In this document: piece after piece, positions 1 through 7,547 of the stretch
Layout: the number at the start of each line of letters is the position of its first letter
Position numbering within the stretch: the first letter of the stretch is position 1
From: Pseudoduganella danionis
GTDB lineage: Bacteria > Pseudomonadota > Gammaproteobacteria > Burkholderiales > Burkholderiaceae_D
DNA: 64,000 nt
Direction: 5' to 3'
NCBI RefSeq assembly: GCF_009720775.1
Contig: NZ_WNKW01000001.1
Span: 806,001-870,000 of the forward strand
Notes under the pieces: model-generated
Told to the model about the DNA's origin: nothing
Seen by the model: the letters and a program-made list of their open reading frames with translations, nothing else
The model's database searches: none
Translations under genes and position numbers: made by a program

Positions 1-966
1 GTCGATGTTCTGCTTGAGCTGATCGAGATTGGTCGCGCCGATGATGGTGGAGGCGACAAACCAGCGCGAGTAGCACCACGCCAGTGCCAACTGGGTGGGT
101 GTTAGGCCGTTGTCGCGTGCCAGTTTAGCGTAGCGGCCCACGGCTTCCAGCACGGCTGGGCGCAGGTAGCGCGGGCTCCATGTGGGCGGGAAGATGGTCA
201 GGCGGCCATGGGCTTTGGGATTGTCGTGGTACTTGGCCGTGAGCTGGCCGAACGCCAGCGGGCTGTAGGCCAGCAGGCTAACCTGCTCGCGGAAGCAGGT
301 TTCGTCCAGCAGGCTGGTTTCGAAATGGCGCGCCGTCAGGTTGTACAGGTTCTGGATGGTGGCGATGCGCGGCAAGCCTTTCATCTCGGACTGCTTGATG
401 AATTCGCTCACGCCCCAGCACGATTCGTTGGAGACGCCGATCGCACCGATCTTGCCTTCCTTGATCAGATCCCCCAGCGCGGCCAGTGTTTCTTCGATGG
501 CCACGTGCTTACGCTCGTTATCGGGCTTGAATACGCTGGCACCAAAGATAGGTACGTTACGGCTAGGCCAGTGCAATTGGTATAAATCGATATGGTCGGT
601 CTGCAGGCGCTGCAAGCTGGTTTCTACCGCCGCGCGCAGATTGGCGGCATCGAAGTTCTGTTTGCCGCCGCGTACCCATGTCATCTGCTTGTTCGGGCCG
701 GCCGCCTTGGTCGCCAGCACCACCTTGCTGCGTGCGCCCGTCTTCTTCAGCCACGTGCCGATATAGCGTTCGGTCGAGCCCTGTGTGGCGGCACTCGGCA
801 TGACGGGATACATCTCCGCCGTGTCGATGAAATTGATGCCCCGTTCGAGCGCATAATCGAGCTGGCTGTGCGCTTCGGCTTCCGTATTCTGTTCGCCGAA
901 GGTCATGGTGCCGAGGCAGATGCGGCTCACTTCAAGGGCGCTCTGGCCCAGTTGTACTTTGTCCAT
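1..966 (-). CDS. Aldo/keto reductase, Tas-like (C-terminus cut by window edge)
   Basis: NADPH-dependent aldo/keto reductase of the YajO/Tas-like group; the substrate cannot be told from sequence. The 322 visible codons begin MDKVQLGQSALEVSRICLGT, and the frame is still open at base 1, so the C-terminus lies outside the window. The AKR catalytic tetrad is visible: Asp and Tyr in NFIDTAEMYPV, Lys in VVLATKAAG and His in DLYQLHWP. The ATG at 966 is 32 bases after the pyrD stop on the same strand, so it is probably the last gene of the aat-bpt-pyrD run. Function beyond the family is inference. Confidence 0.88.
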   Translation of the reverse strand, partial: MDKVQLGQSALEVSRICLGTMTFGEQNTEAEAHSQLDYALERGINFIDTAEMYPVMPSAATQGSTERYIGTWLKKTGARSKVVLATKAAGPNKQMTWVRGGKQNFDAANLRAAVETSLQRLQTDHIDLYQLHWPSRNVPIFGASVFKPDNERKHVAIEETLAALGDLIKEGKIGAIGVSNESCWGVSEFIKQSEMKGLPRIATIQNLYNLTARHFETSLLDETCFREQVSLLAYSPLAFGQLTAKYHDNPKAHGRLTIFPPTWSPRYLRPAVLEAVGRYAKLARDNGLTPTQLALAWCYSRWFVASTIIGATNLDQLKQNID

Positions 967-998
967 GCTGTTCCTTATCTGGTGTTGTGGACTCAGGC

Positions 999-2039
999 TT
1001 AGCGCTGGCGTAGCGCGTCGGCGCAATCGCGCACCAGTGCCGGACCGGCGTAAATCAGACCGCTATACAGCTGCACCAGTTGCGCGCCACAGGCGATTTT
1101 GGCCTTGGCATCTTCGCCGCGCATGATGCCGCCGACACCGATAATCGGCAGCGCATCGCCCAGTTCCGCTTTCAGCAGACGGATGACGGTATTCGAGAAT
1201 TCGAACACGGGCGCACCGGACAGGCCACCCGTTTCGGCGCCGTGCAGCATGCCCGTTACGGCATCGCGGTTGAGCGTGGTGTTGGTCGCGATCACGCCAT
1301 CGATGCGGTGGCGGATCAGTGCATCGGCGATGTTCTTCACCTGTTCGCCATCCATGTCCGGTGCGATTTTCAGGGCCAGCGGCACGTAGCGCTTGTGCTG
1401 GTCGGCCAGACGCGACTGGGCGTCTTTCAGCTGGCCGAGCAGGCCGTCGAGTTCCGAGCCGCCCTGTAACTGGCGCAGGTTCTTGGTGTTGGGCGAGGAA
1501 ATGTTCACCGTCACATAGCTGGCGTAAGGGTAGACTTTTTCCAGGCAGTGCAGGTAGTCGTCAGCCGCGCGTTCGATCGGCGTGTCGGCGTTCTTGCCGA
1601 TGTTCAGGCCCAGTATGCCCAGCTTGTCCTGATAGAAGCGCGAGGACTGTACGTTGGCCACAAACGCGTCCACGCCGCCATTGTTGAAGCCCATGCGGTT
1701 GATGACGGCATGCGCTGCCGGCAGGCGGAAGATGCGCGGCTTGGGATTGCCCGCCTGCGGGCGCGGTGTCACGGTACCCACTTCGATGGAGCCGAAGCCC
1801 AGTGCAGCCAGCCCGTCGATGTAGGCCCCATCCTTGTCCAGACCAGCGGCAAGGCCGACCGGATTGTTGAACGTCAGCCCCATCACGGTGCGCGGATCGG
1901 CTGCAGGTTTGCTGATCAAAGAGGTCAGGCCCAGTGCGTGGGCGCGTTTCAGGGCAGGCAGGGTGAAGTTGTGGGCTGCTTCCGGATCCATGGAAAACAG
2001 CAGGGGACGGGTAAGCGAATACAGGGAATGTGCGGACAT
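999..2039 (-). CDS. pyrD: Dihydroorotate dehydrogenase (quinone), class 2
   Basis: Oxidises dihydroorotate to orotate with FMN and passes electrons to membrane quinone; fourth step of pyrimidine synthesis. The protein is 346 aa, normal for class 2. The N-terminal helical membrane-binding segment ([15 protein letters not shown]) is present. Other family motifs are [24 protein letters not shown] with the class 2 catalytic serine, and the FMN phosphate site IIGVGGI. An upstream extension of the open frame reads through the bpt-pyrD spacer, and family starts fit MSAHSLYSL, so the ATG at 2039 is used. It lies 35 bases downstream of bpt, so co-transcription is likely. Confidence 0.96.
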   Translation of the reverse strand: MSAHSLYSLTRPLLFSMDPEAAHNFTLPALKRAHALGLTSLISKPAADPRTVMGLTFNNPVGLAAGLDKDGAYIDGLAALGFGSIEVGTVTPRPQAGNPKPRIFRLPAAHAVINRMGFNNGGVDAFVANVQSSRFYQDKLGILGLNIGKNADTPIERAADDYLHCLEKVYPYASYVTVNISSPNTKNLRQLQGGSELDGLLGQLKDAQSRLADQHKRYVPLALKIAPDMDGEQVKNIADALIRHRIDGVIATNTTLNRDAVTGMLHGAETGGLSGAPVFEFSNTVIRLLKAELGDALPIIGVGGIMRGEDAKAKIACGAQLVQLYSGLIYAGPALVRDCADALRQR

Positions 2040-2074
2040 GGGCAGGGCTCGGTTGATGTTTAGCCCGTATTTTA

Positions 2075-2803
2075 TCAGGCGTCCAGCACGCTCCAGTGGC
2101 CTTTGATACGCGCTTCCAGTGGCTGGAAGTTGGTTTTGTAGGACATTTTCGGACTCTGGCGTATCCAGTAACCGAGGTAGACATAGGGCAGCTGCAAGTC
2201 CTGCGTCTGGGCGATCTGCCACAGGATGTTGTAGGTGCCGTAAGAAGCACCGGCCACATCGGGGTCGAAAAAGGTGTAGACGGAGGACAGGCCATCGGAC
2301 AGCACATCGATGATGCTGACCATGCGCAGCGTGCCGTCCGGATCGCGGAACTCCACCAGCCGCGTGTTGACGCGGCTTTGCAGCAGGAACTGGGCATACT
2401 GGTCGCGGCTATCCTGATCCATGCCGCCGCCCGCATGACGCCGGTTCTGGTAGCGCAGATACAGTTCGTAGTGCTCGTCCGAGAACGCCAGTGCAGCCAC
2501 CGAGGCGATCAGCTCGCTATGGCGGGCCCAGGCGCGGCGCTGGTTACGGTTGGGCAGGAACTGCTGGCTGACCACACGCACGGGGATGCAGGCCTGACAG
2601 CCGTCGCAATAAGGGCGGTAGGTGAAGATGCCGCTACGGCGGAAGCCGTTGCGCACCAGTTCGGAATACACGTCGGCGTTGATCAGGTGCGAGGGCGTGG
2701 CCACCTGCGAGCGGGCCTGCCGTGCATCGAGATAGCTGCACGGATAGGGCGCTGTCGTATAAAACTGCAGCGTGGCAAATGGCAATTCGTTGAGTTGCGT
2801 CAT
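2075..2803 (-). CDS. bpt: Aspartate/glutamate leucyltransferase (N-end rule)
   Basis: Transfers leucine from Leu-tRNA to proteins with N-terminal Asp or Glu, marking them for ClpS/ClpAP. The 242 aa match the bacterial Bpt (formerly Ate) family: the N-terminal ATE domain carries the cysteine motif [15 protein letters not shown], and the C-terminal domain ends with YVYLGYWI and [12 protein letters not shown]. The start at MTQLNELPF is chosen because an AGGA lies about 9 bases upstream and because orthologues start here; the frame continues upstream without similarity. It sits next to aat, the other N-end rule transferase, 139 bases downstream of it. Confidence 0.95.
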   Translation of the reverse strand: MTQLNELPFATLQFYTTAPYPCSYLDARQARSQVATPSHLINADVYSELVRNGFRRSGIFTYRPYCDGCQACIPVRVVSQQFLPNRNQRRAWARHSELIASVAALAFSDEHYELYLRYQNRRHAGGGMDQDSRDQYAQFLLQSRVNTRLVEFRDPDGTLRMVSIIDVLSDGLSSVYTFFDPDVAGASYGTYNILWQIAQTQDLQLPYVYLGYWIRQSPKMSYKTNFQPLEARIKGHWSVLDA

Positions 2804-2942
2804 GCACGTCCTGTCGGGCACGGTTCGGTTGAAATCCATGATAGCGCAAGCGGTGCGTTTGCGCTGCCTGCAGCGCATCGCGGCCAGTGCTACTCTGCTG
2901 CCGGTAAGGCTGGCGCTGCAAGGCGCATCGCATATAGCTAGC

Positions 2943-3671
2943 TTAACCGGCTGCGGGCAGCGGTGCAATCACTTGCCAGTCGTGGATCTGCGGCAGCGTG
3001 ATGCTGTGGCGTAGATGCGCCAGAAATGCCGTGCGCGCGATGGGCGCGGCGCCCAGCGAGGCCAGATGACCGGTTTCCTGCTGGCAGTCGATCATCTGCA
3101 CGCCATGCTCGCGCAGGAAGGCCACCAGATAGGCCAGCGCGATCTTGGATGCATCGGTGACGTGGGCGAACATCGATTCGCCATAGAACATTTTGCCGAT
3201 CGATACGCCGTAAGCGCCGCCCACCAGATGGCCGTCCAGCCAGACTTCGGCCGAGTGGGCATAGCCCAGCCGGTGCAGGCCGCAATAGCCGGCGATGATA
3301 TCGTCCGAAATCCAGGTGCCGGGGCCATCCTTGCGCGGAGCGGCGCAAGCGCGCATCACCTGTTCAAAGGCGCTATCGAAGCGCACTTGCCAGCGGCCAC
3401 CGGCCAACCGGTCTTTTTCCACCTTGCGCAGGGTTTTTCTGAGGCTGTCGGAAATCCGGAACTGCGCCGTTTTCAGCACCATGCGCGGGTCCGTGCTCCA
3501 CCACAGGATGGGCTGGCCTTCGGAGAACCACGGGAAGATGCCGTGCTGGTAGGCCAGCAGCAAACGCTCGGGCGACAAGTCGGCACCGGCAGCCAGCAGG
3601 CCGGGCGCATCCTGCGTCAGCGCCGTGCTGACGTCAGGGAAGGGCGTATCGTGGTCTAGCCAGGGGATCAC
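2943..3671 (-). CDS. aat: Leucyl/phenylalanyl-tRNA--protein transferase
   Basis: Adds Leu or Phe from aminoacyl-tRNA to proteins with N-terminal Arg or Lys, creating N-degrons. The 242 aa protein begins with the typical [14 protein letters not shown] segment. It carries [39 protein letters not shown] and the C-terminal [18 protein letters not shown] and FYGESMF motifs of the family. The start is a GTG at 3671 that overlaps the TGA of the upstream NUDIX gene by four bases (GTGA), a translational-coupling arrangement. This start removes an alternative-frame N-terminal tail that has no similarity to the family. Confidence 0.95.
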   Translation of the reverse strand: MIPWLDHDTPFPDVSTALTQDAPGLLAAGADLSPERLLLAYQHGIFPWFSEGQPILWWSTDPRMVLKTAQFRISDSLRKTLRKVEKDRLAGGRWQVRFDSAFEQVMRACAAPRKDGPGTWISDDIIAGYCGLHRLGYAHSAEVWLDGHLVGGAYGVSIGKMFYGESMFAHVTDASKIALAYLVAFLREHGVQMIDCQQETGHLASLGAAPIARTAFLAHLRHSITLPQIHDWQVIAPLPAAG

Positions 3672-4249
3672 TTGGTATCGGCGTCCGAGCGCATGGGGCG
3701 GGTCAGGTCCTGCGTGTGGAAACCGTAGTCGCCACCCTCGCGGATTTTGACGCGATCGGCGAAGAACAGTTCCAGCGTGGTCTGGATGGTGGGGAAGGCC
3801 AGATCCTCCCACGGGATTTCGCTTTCGCTGAACATCTGCACGTCCAGACTCTCCTCGCCGGGGGCAAAGTCGAGATCCTGCAGCGTTGCCAGATAGAACA
3901 TGTGGACCTGATGAACACGCGCGACATTGAGCAGCGTGTACAGCTTGCCCAGCGTAACGTTGGCACCGGCCTCTTCACGCGTTTCGCGCAGGGCCGCTTC
4001 GCCCGTGGTTTCATCGTTTTCCATGAAACCGGCCGGCAGCGTCCAGTAGCCATAGCGCGGCTCGATGGCGCGCTTGCACAGCAGCACCTTGAGTTCGCCA
4101 TCCTGTTCCCACACGGGCACCGTGCCCAGCACCATTTTCGGGTTCTGGTAATGGATCGCTGCGCAGCTATCGCAGACGTAGCGGGGGCGGTTGTCACCTG
4201 CCGGAATCTTCAGACTGACAGGGGAGGCGCATTCGGAACAGAATTTCAT
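3668..4249 (-). CDS. NUDIX hydrolase with N-terminal zinc ribbon
   Basis: Hydrolyses a nucleoside diphosphate linked to another moiety; the exact substrate is not evident. The 193 aa protein starts with a four-cysteine zinc ribbon (CSEC...CDSC, residues 4-29), as in NudC/YmfB-like ADP-ribose or NADH pyrophosphatases. A complete Nudix box follows: G-x5-E in GFMENDE, then RETREEAG. The gene overlaps aat by four bases, so the two are probably translated together. No strong Shine-Dalgarno is visible upstream of the ATG at 4249. Confidence 0.9.
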   Translation of the reverse strand: MKFCSECASPVSLKIPAGDNRPRYVCDSCAAIHYQNPKMVLGTVPVWEQDGELKVLLCKRAIEPRYGYWTLPAGFMENDETTGEAALRETREEAGANVTLGKLYTLLNVARVHQVHMFYLATLQDLDFAPGEESLDVQMFSESEIPWEDLAFPTIQTTLELFFADRVKIREGGDYGFHTQDLTRPMRSDADTK

Positions 4250-4379
4250 AGAGGATAGCCGGGGATGATAAGGATGCTCACGCCAGCTACTTTACACTGA
4301 ATGGGGCCGCTACGGCATGACCGCAGAGGGCAGGGGGCTGCATTTATTCGGGCTATCGTCAGCGATTTCGGGATTAATA

Positions 4380-4408
4380 TTGCCTAAATTGCTGATCTAG
4401 CCTATAAT
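4380..4408 (+). promoter_or_regulatory. Sigma-70 promoter of tRNA-fMet
   Basis: A perfect -10 TATAAT (4403-4408) is preceded by a 17-base spacer and a -35 of TTGCCT (4380-4385, four of six matches). Transcription would begin about 4415, six bases before the mature tRNA 5' end. Placement and spacing are seen directly; activity is inferred. Confidence 0.75.
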
Positions 4409-4420
4409 ACTCGTATCAGA

Positions 4421-4497
4421 CGCGGGGTGGAGCAGTCTGGCAGCTCGTCGGGCTCATAACCCGAAGGTCACAGGTTCAAATCCTGTCCCCGCAACCA
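4421..4497 (+). tRNA. Initiator tRNA-Met (CAT), tRNA-fMet
   Basis: A 77-base tRNA with encoded CCA. It is nearly identical to enterobacterial tRNA-fMet. Initiator hallmarks are visible: the first base C faces A72 (no Watson-Crick pair at the top of the acceptor stem), the anticodon stem has three G-C pairs (GGG-CTCATAA-CCC), and the anticodon is CAT. The T arm reads CAGGTTCAAATCCTG. It stands alone between its own promoter and terminator. Confidence 0.98.
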
Positions 4498-4503
4498 AAT
4501 TTC

Positions 4504-4540
4504 AAGCCGTTGATATCGTCAGGTATCAGCGGCTTTTGCG
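4504..4540 (+). terminator. Rho-independent terminator after tRNA-fMet
   Basis: Inverted repeat with 12-base arms at 4504-4515 and 4524-4535, one mismatch, and an 8-base loop. The T-rich stretch TTTTGCGTTTTC follows. It begins seven bases after the tRNA CCA end. Confidence 0.75.
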
Positions 4541-4570
4541 TTTTCTGGTGTAGTTGTCCAACCGTATCGT

Positions 4571-5653
4571 TTAACGGATAGGGCGTATCTGCAGCGTGGA
4601 TACGAGCTTATCCCAGAGGGCTACTGCCTCGGTGTCGTTCAGGCTGGTATGGACTGCGCCCTGACGGTTGCCTTTGACGCCAGTATTCAGTTCGATGTCG
4701 AGACGGGTGTAGTAGCGATCGTTTTTCGCACCGCTGCTGGTAAAGTGGAATTCGTGCGATTCGGTGGCGGTTTTCTGTGGCGGCAAGTGAGCCAGCACTT
4801 CCGAGCCTTTCCAGTGTGCGATCTGGCGCGGCGCGCGGCGTAGAAAGTCGACTCTTGAGTACCATGTGCCAGGACCGTGGGGTGTGTCCTCCTGTGCCTC
4901 TTTCATCCGGTCTTCGATATCGTCACCTTCGACGAGGAAGTCGCCGTTTTTTAAGGACATGATCGAGAGATGGACATCCGGGAATTCCTTTAAGCGGATG
5001 CCGATCGATGCTTTCTCGTAATCGTATTCAGATTTGGCAAAGCCGCCCTCGATGCATAGACCTGATTCTGTGGGTATTTCATCGTCTGCACGTAGGCGTA
5101 TGTTTTTTGCTGCGTTGTTCAGGACGCCCACATTTTCTTCAATTTCGTTGAAGTCGGTACGCCCATCTTGTATGTATAGGTGATCTCCCAGTGGAATGAA
5201 AGACGCGATTGTTAAATTTGAAAAAAGTTTTGAACCGAACACTAATTTTTGCCCAGCTACAGCACCATCCACCACTTTGCCGTACATTGCAAAATCAATC
5301 GGACTGAGGTTTTTTATCATGTAGCGCTCCTTCTCGTATTTCTCGACTTCCTTTGCAACATGCACATTGATTCGCTGGGCTTCATTGGCAATATATGCAA
5401 TGGGGAAATCGACATCCGTAGGCCCGTATACCACTGTCGCGGTAGATGGTACGTTGATTATCAGGCGGCCGAAGCAGACACGTTTTGTGTGTTCAAAAAG
5501 TGGGATGAGGCGCGTGGGTAGCTCGTTCATATTGGGCCTTGTATAGGTAAAGCGATGGTAGGCGTTTGCTTTTAAAAACAAGACGACGAAAAAGATTGTC
5601 AGTAGGTCGAGCCATACCCAATCAGGATGAGAGGATCGCCTAAGCCCTATCAT
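4571..5653 (-). CDS. Tli4-type type VI secretion immunity protein
   Basis: Probable immunity protein against the adjacent Tle4-like lipase; its 360 aa resemble the Tli4 family (N- and C-terminal Tli4 domains). A single hydrophobic segment near the N-terminus (WLDLLTIFFVVLFLKA) should anchor it in the inner membrane with the body in the periplasm, where Tle effectors act. Conserved-looking features include VCFGRLIINVP, GYLIDGR-like beta segments and a C-terminal hairpin-rich half. The ATG at 5653 overlaps the effector stop as ATGA and has GAGGTGGAG directly upstream; an in-frame GTG three codons earlier is less likely. Base composition is visibly more AT-rich than the flanks. Family assignment is from pattern recognition, not a search. 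Confidence 0.72.
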   Translation of the reverse strand: MIGLRRSSHPDWVWLDLLTIFFVVLFLKANAYHRFTYTRPNMNELPTRLIPLFEHTKRVCFGRLIINVPSTATVVYGPTDVDFPIAYIANEAQRINVHVAKEVEKYEKERYMIKNLSPIDFAMYGKVVDGAVAGQKLVFGSKLFSNLTIASFIPLGDHLYIQDGRTDFNEIEENVGVLNNAAKNIRLRADDEIPTESGLCIEGGFAKSEYDYEKASIGIRLKEFPDVHLSIMSLKNGDFLVEGDDIEDRMKEAQEDTPHGPGTWYSRVDFLRRAPRQIAHWKGSEVLAHLPPQKTATESHEFHFTSSGAKNDRYYTRLDIELNTGVKGNRQGAVHTSLNDTEAVALWDKLVSTLQIRPIR

Positions 5654-7380
5654 TTGCTCCACCTCATAGTTTCGGCTATACGGACTAGGCCATAGAGTGT
5701 CGAATGCAGGACTTTATTATTGTTGTAGCTGTCCTGATGTTCATATCCTGTCTGGCGGAATATTCCTTTGAATTTTCCGCTACTGAGCTGATGGTCGGCG
5801 GAATGCGTAGGTACAGTCTGGTCGCCGGAATCTTCTGGTGGCATTAAGTGGGCCGATAAGGCCTTGCAATCACCGATAGTTCTTCGGTTCTCGACAGGAA
5901 CGGTAAGACGTAGTCTGCCCTGCATATTGTCGCGCTCAATTGTGAGCTTACTGATATCGGTGAATTGAGAACTGCCTTCGAGTAACCATACGACACGATG
6001 CCATGCGGCTTTAGTCTGGTCTGCACCGTAATGAGCATAGCTTTGATCGTGGTATGTGCCGGCTATATCTGAGTGGAATTTTTTGGCCTTTTTCAGCATT
6101 TTTAAGGTGGAATCGAATCCGACGCCACGAGAAAGCGCTGGATTAATCCAATCATTTTTCAGTAGCCCATACCAGACGTCTTTGAGCTTATAAATTTCTT
6201 CGTAGGGATCGCCATGCACTGGCAGGCTCAATAGCGTCTGATCATCGCGTGTGACCTGCAGCCAGCCGTTTCCATAGCTTTGGCTGGGCAGCAATTCTAA
6301 AGCGCCGGGAGCATTTGCTAAGACTGAAGTAACTTTGTTGCCGTAGTTACCTAGGACTTTGGGTGTAAGCTTAAATAGGCTGTCTTCAAAGCCGCAACGC
6401 ATACGTTTATAGGCCGCACCGGCGCCCATTGCCGGCATCACGCCATGTACCATGCCTAGTATCTTATCTTTCATGTTGCCCATTGCCGGATGTATTAGTG
6501 CGCGGGCCACAAGTCCTCCCATGGAATGCGTGACGATGATGATTTTCTCGCACTGGAATCCCTGTTCCTGATAGCGTTGCATGAGGCTGTTAATCCGCTC
6601 CGCTAAGCGGCAGGCGGAGGCACTGCTGGCCTTCAGCCAGTTGTAGCCCATCGCATGAACGGGAAACCAGATGTTTTCTATCGCAGCGCGGAGCGTGTTG
6701 CGTTCCAGCGGAGCTAGAAGAGGCTGAGTATGTGCTTGCCAGACTGTAGGTGATACATCAATGATCTGCTTCCAGTAATCGTTCATGACGCCATATTGGA
6801 AAGCTGTGTTCAGTTGTAATTCGCAGGTCTCAAGTAGCGTCCGGTAGCAATCGAAATACACTTCGCCCCACCCGCGTTCACGCGCCTTCTGATCTTTGCT
6901 CTTGCATGGCGAGGCGGTAGGCGGGTCATCCATTAACAAAGGGGTTTCTATACTGACGTTCAGGGCGTAGAAGAAATCGACCTTGGCATTGCTGTGGCGC
7001 TCGTCGGCGCTTTCATCCGGATCGCCGGTCGGGTTGGTGAGTGGATCATATTCATCGACTTCGGTCTGTTCAGGATCGAGTTGGAGCTGACGCTGTATTG
7101 CGTCGGCCCGGCCTATCTTTATCGACTCGATATTGCTATCCGGTCGCCACGCGACATTGTTCGATTTGCCAAGTTGCTGCTGGCGTACCGCGCTCATGCG
7201 TAAGTTGGAGCCCATGATGCCCGGTAAAAAAATGATGGGTAGCACACGCCTCGGCGGAATATGGAATACCTGCGGCATCCGGTCCTGTATGGGCGTGGTA
7301 TATCCCTGAGTCTTGTAGCCGCCTAGTTGCTCCGGATAGGTCGGAAGCGGATAGCCCTGCTGTCGAGTAAAGTCTGCCAT
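5650..7380 (-). CDS. Tle4-type type VI lipase effector (PGAP1-like alpha/beta hydrolase)
   Basis: Probable antibacterial phospholipase delivered by a type VI secretion system. The 576 aa alpha/beta hydrolase carries an oxyanion segment IIFLPGIMGSNL (about residues 49-60), a nucleophile elbow VTHSMGG with Ser at about 286, and a late Asp motif SGDQTVP followed by a candidate His in YEHQDSY. This fits LCAT/PGAP1-like Tle4 lipases. There is no signal peptide, as expected for T6SS cargo. The ATG at 7380 has GGGAGA upstream; a GTG 11 codons earlier opens the frame further but has no clear ribosome site. The immunity gene follows with a four-base overlap. No vgrG, PAAR or tssA-M gene is in the window, so the secretion apparatus must be elsewhere. 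Confidence 0.8.
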   Translation of the reverse strand: MADFTRQQGYPLPTYPEQLGGYKTQGYTTPIQDRMPQVFHIPPRRVLPIIFLPGIMGSNLRMSAVRQQQLGKSNNVAWRPDSNIESIKIGRADAIQRQLQLDPEQTEVDEYDPLTNPTGDPDESADERHSNAKVDFFYALNVSIETPLLMDDPPTASPCKSKDQKARERGWGEVYFDCYRTLLETCELQLNTAFQYGVMNDYWKQIIDVSPTVWQAHTQPLLAPLERNTLRAAIENIWFPVHAMGYNWLKASSASACRLAERINSLMQRYQEQGFQCEKIIIVTHSMGGLVARALIHPAMGNMKDKILGMVHGVMPAMGAGAAYKRMRCGFEDSLFKLTPKVLGNYGNKVTSVLANAPGALELLPSQSYGNGWLQVTRDDQTLLSLPVHGDPYEEIYKLKDVWYGLLKNDWINPALSRGVGFDSTLKMLKKAKKFHSDIAGTYHDQSYAHYGADQTKAAWHRVVWLLEGSSQFTDISKLTIERDNMQGRLRLTVPVENRRTIGDCKALSAHLMPPEDSGDQTVPTHSADHQLSSGKFKGIFRQTGYEHQDSYNNNKVLHSTLYGLVRIAETMRWSK

Positions 7381-7547
7381 TGCCGAGTCTCCCGTAAAAA
7401 TGGGGGACTCCACTATGGCATCGGCTAAAGGGGCTGAGAAGGGAGGGAATGCCGACTAGATCAAACGATGGCGTAATTTTCTTCGGCCAGCCTAGCCGAT
7501 ACGCTCGACACGCTGTCACCTATTACGGCATTCTCCTTTGCTGTCAC

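Noticed and set aside
7381..7547. Direct repeat GTGACAGC between the TonB receptor and lipase genes as an attachment site
   Set aside because: Only eight bases, both copies within 30 bases on one side of the pair, so they do not flank the putative island.
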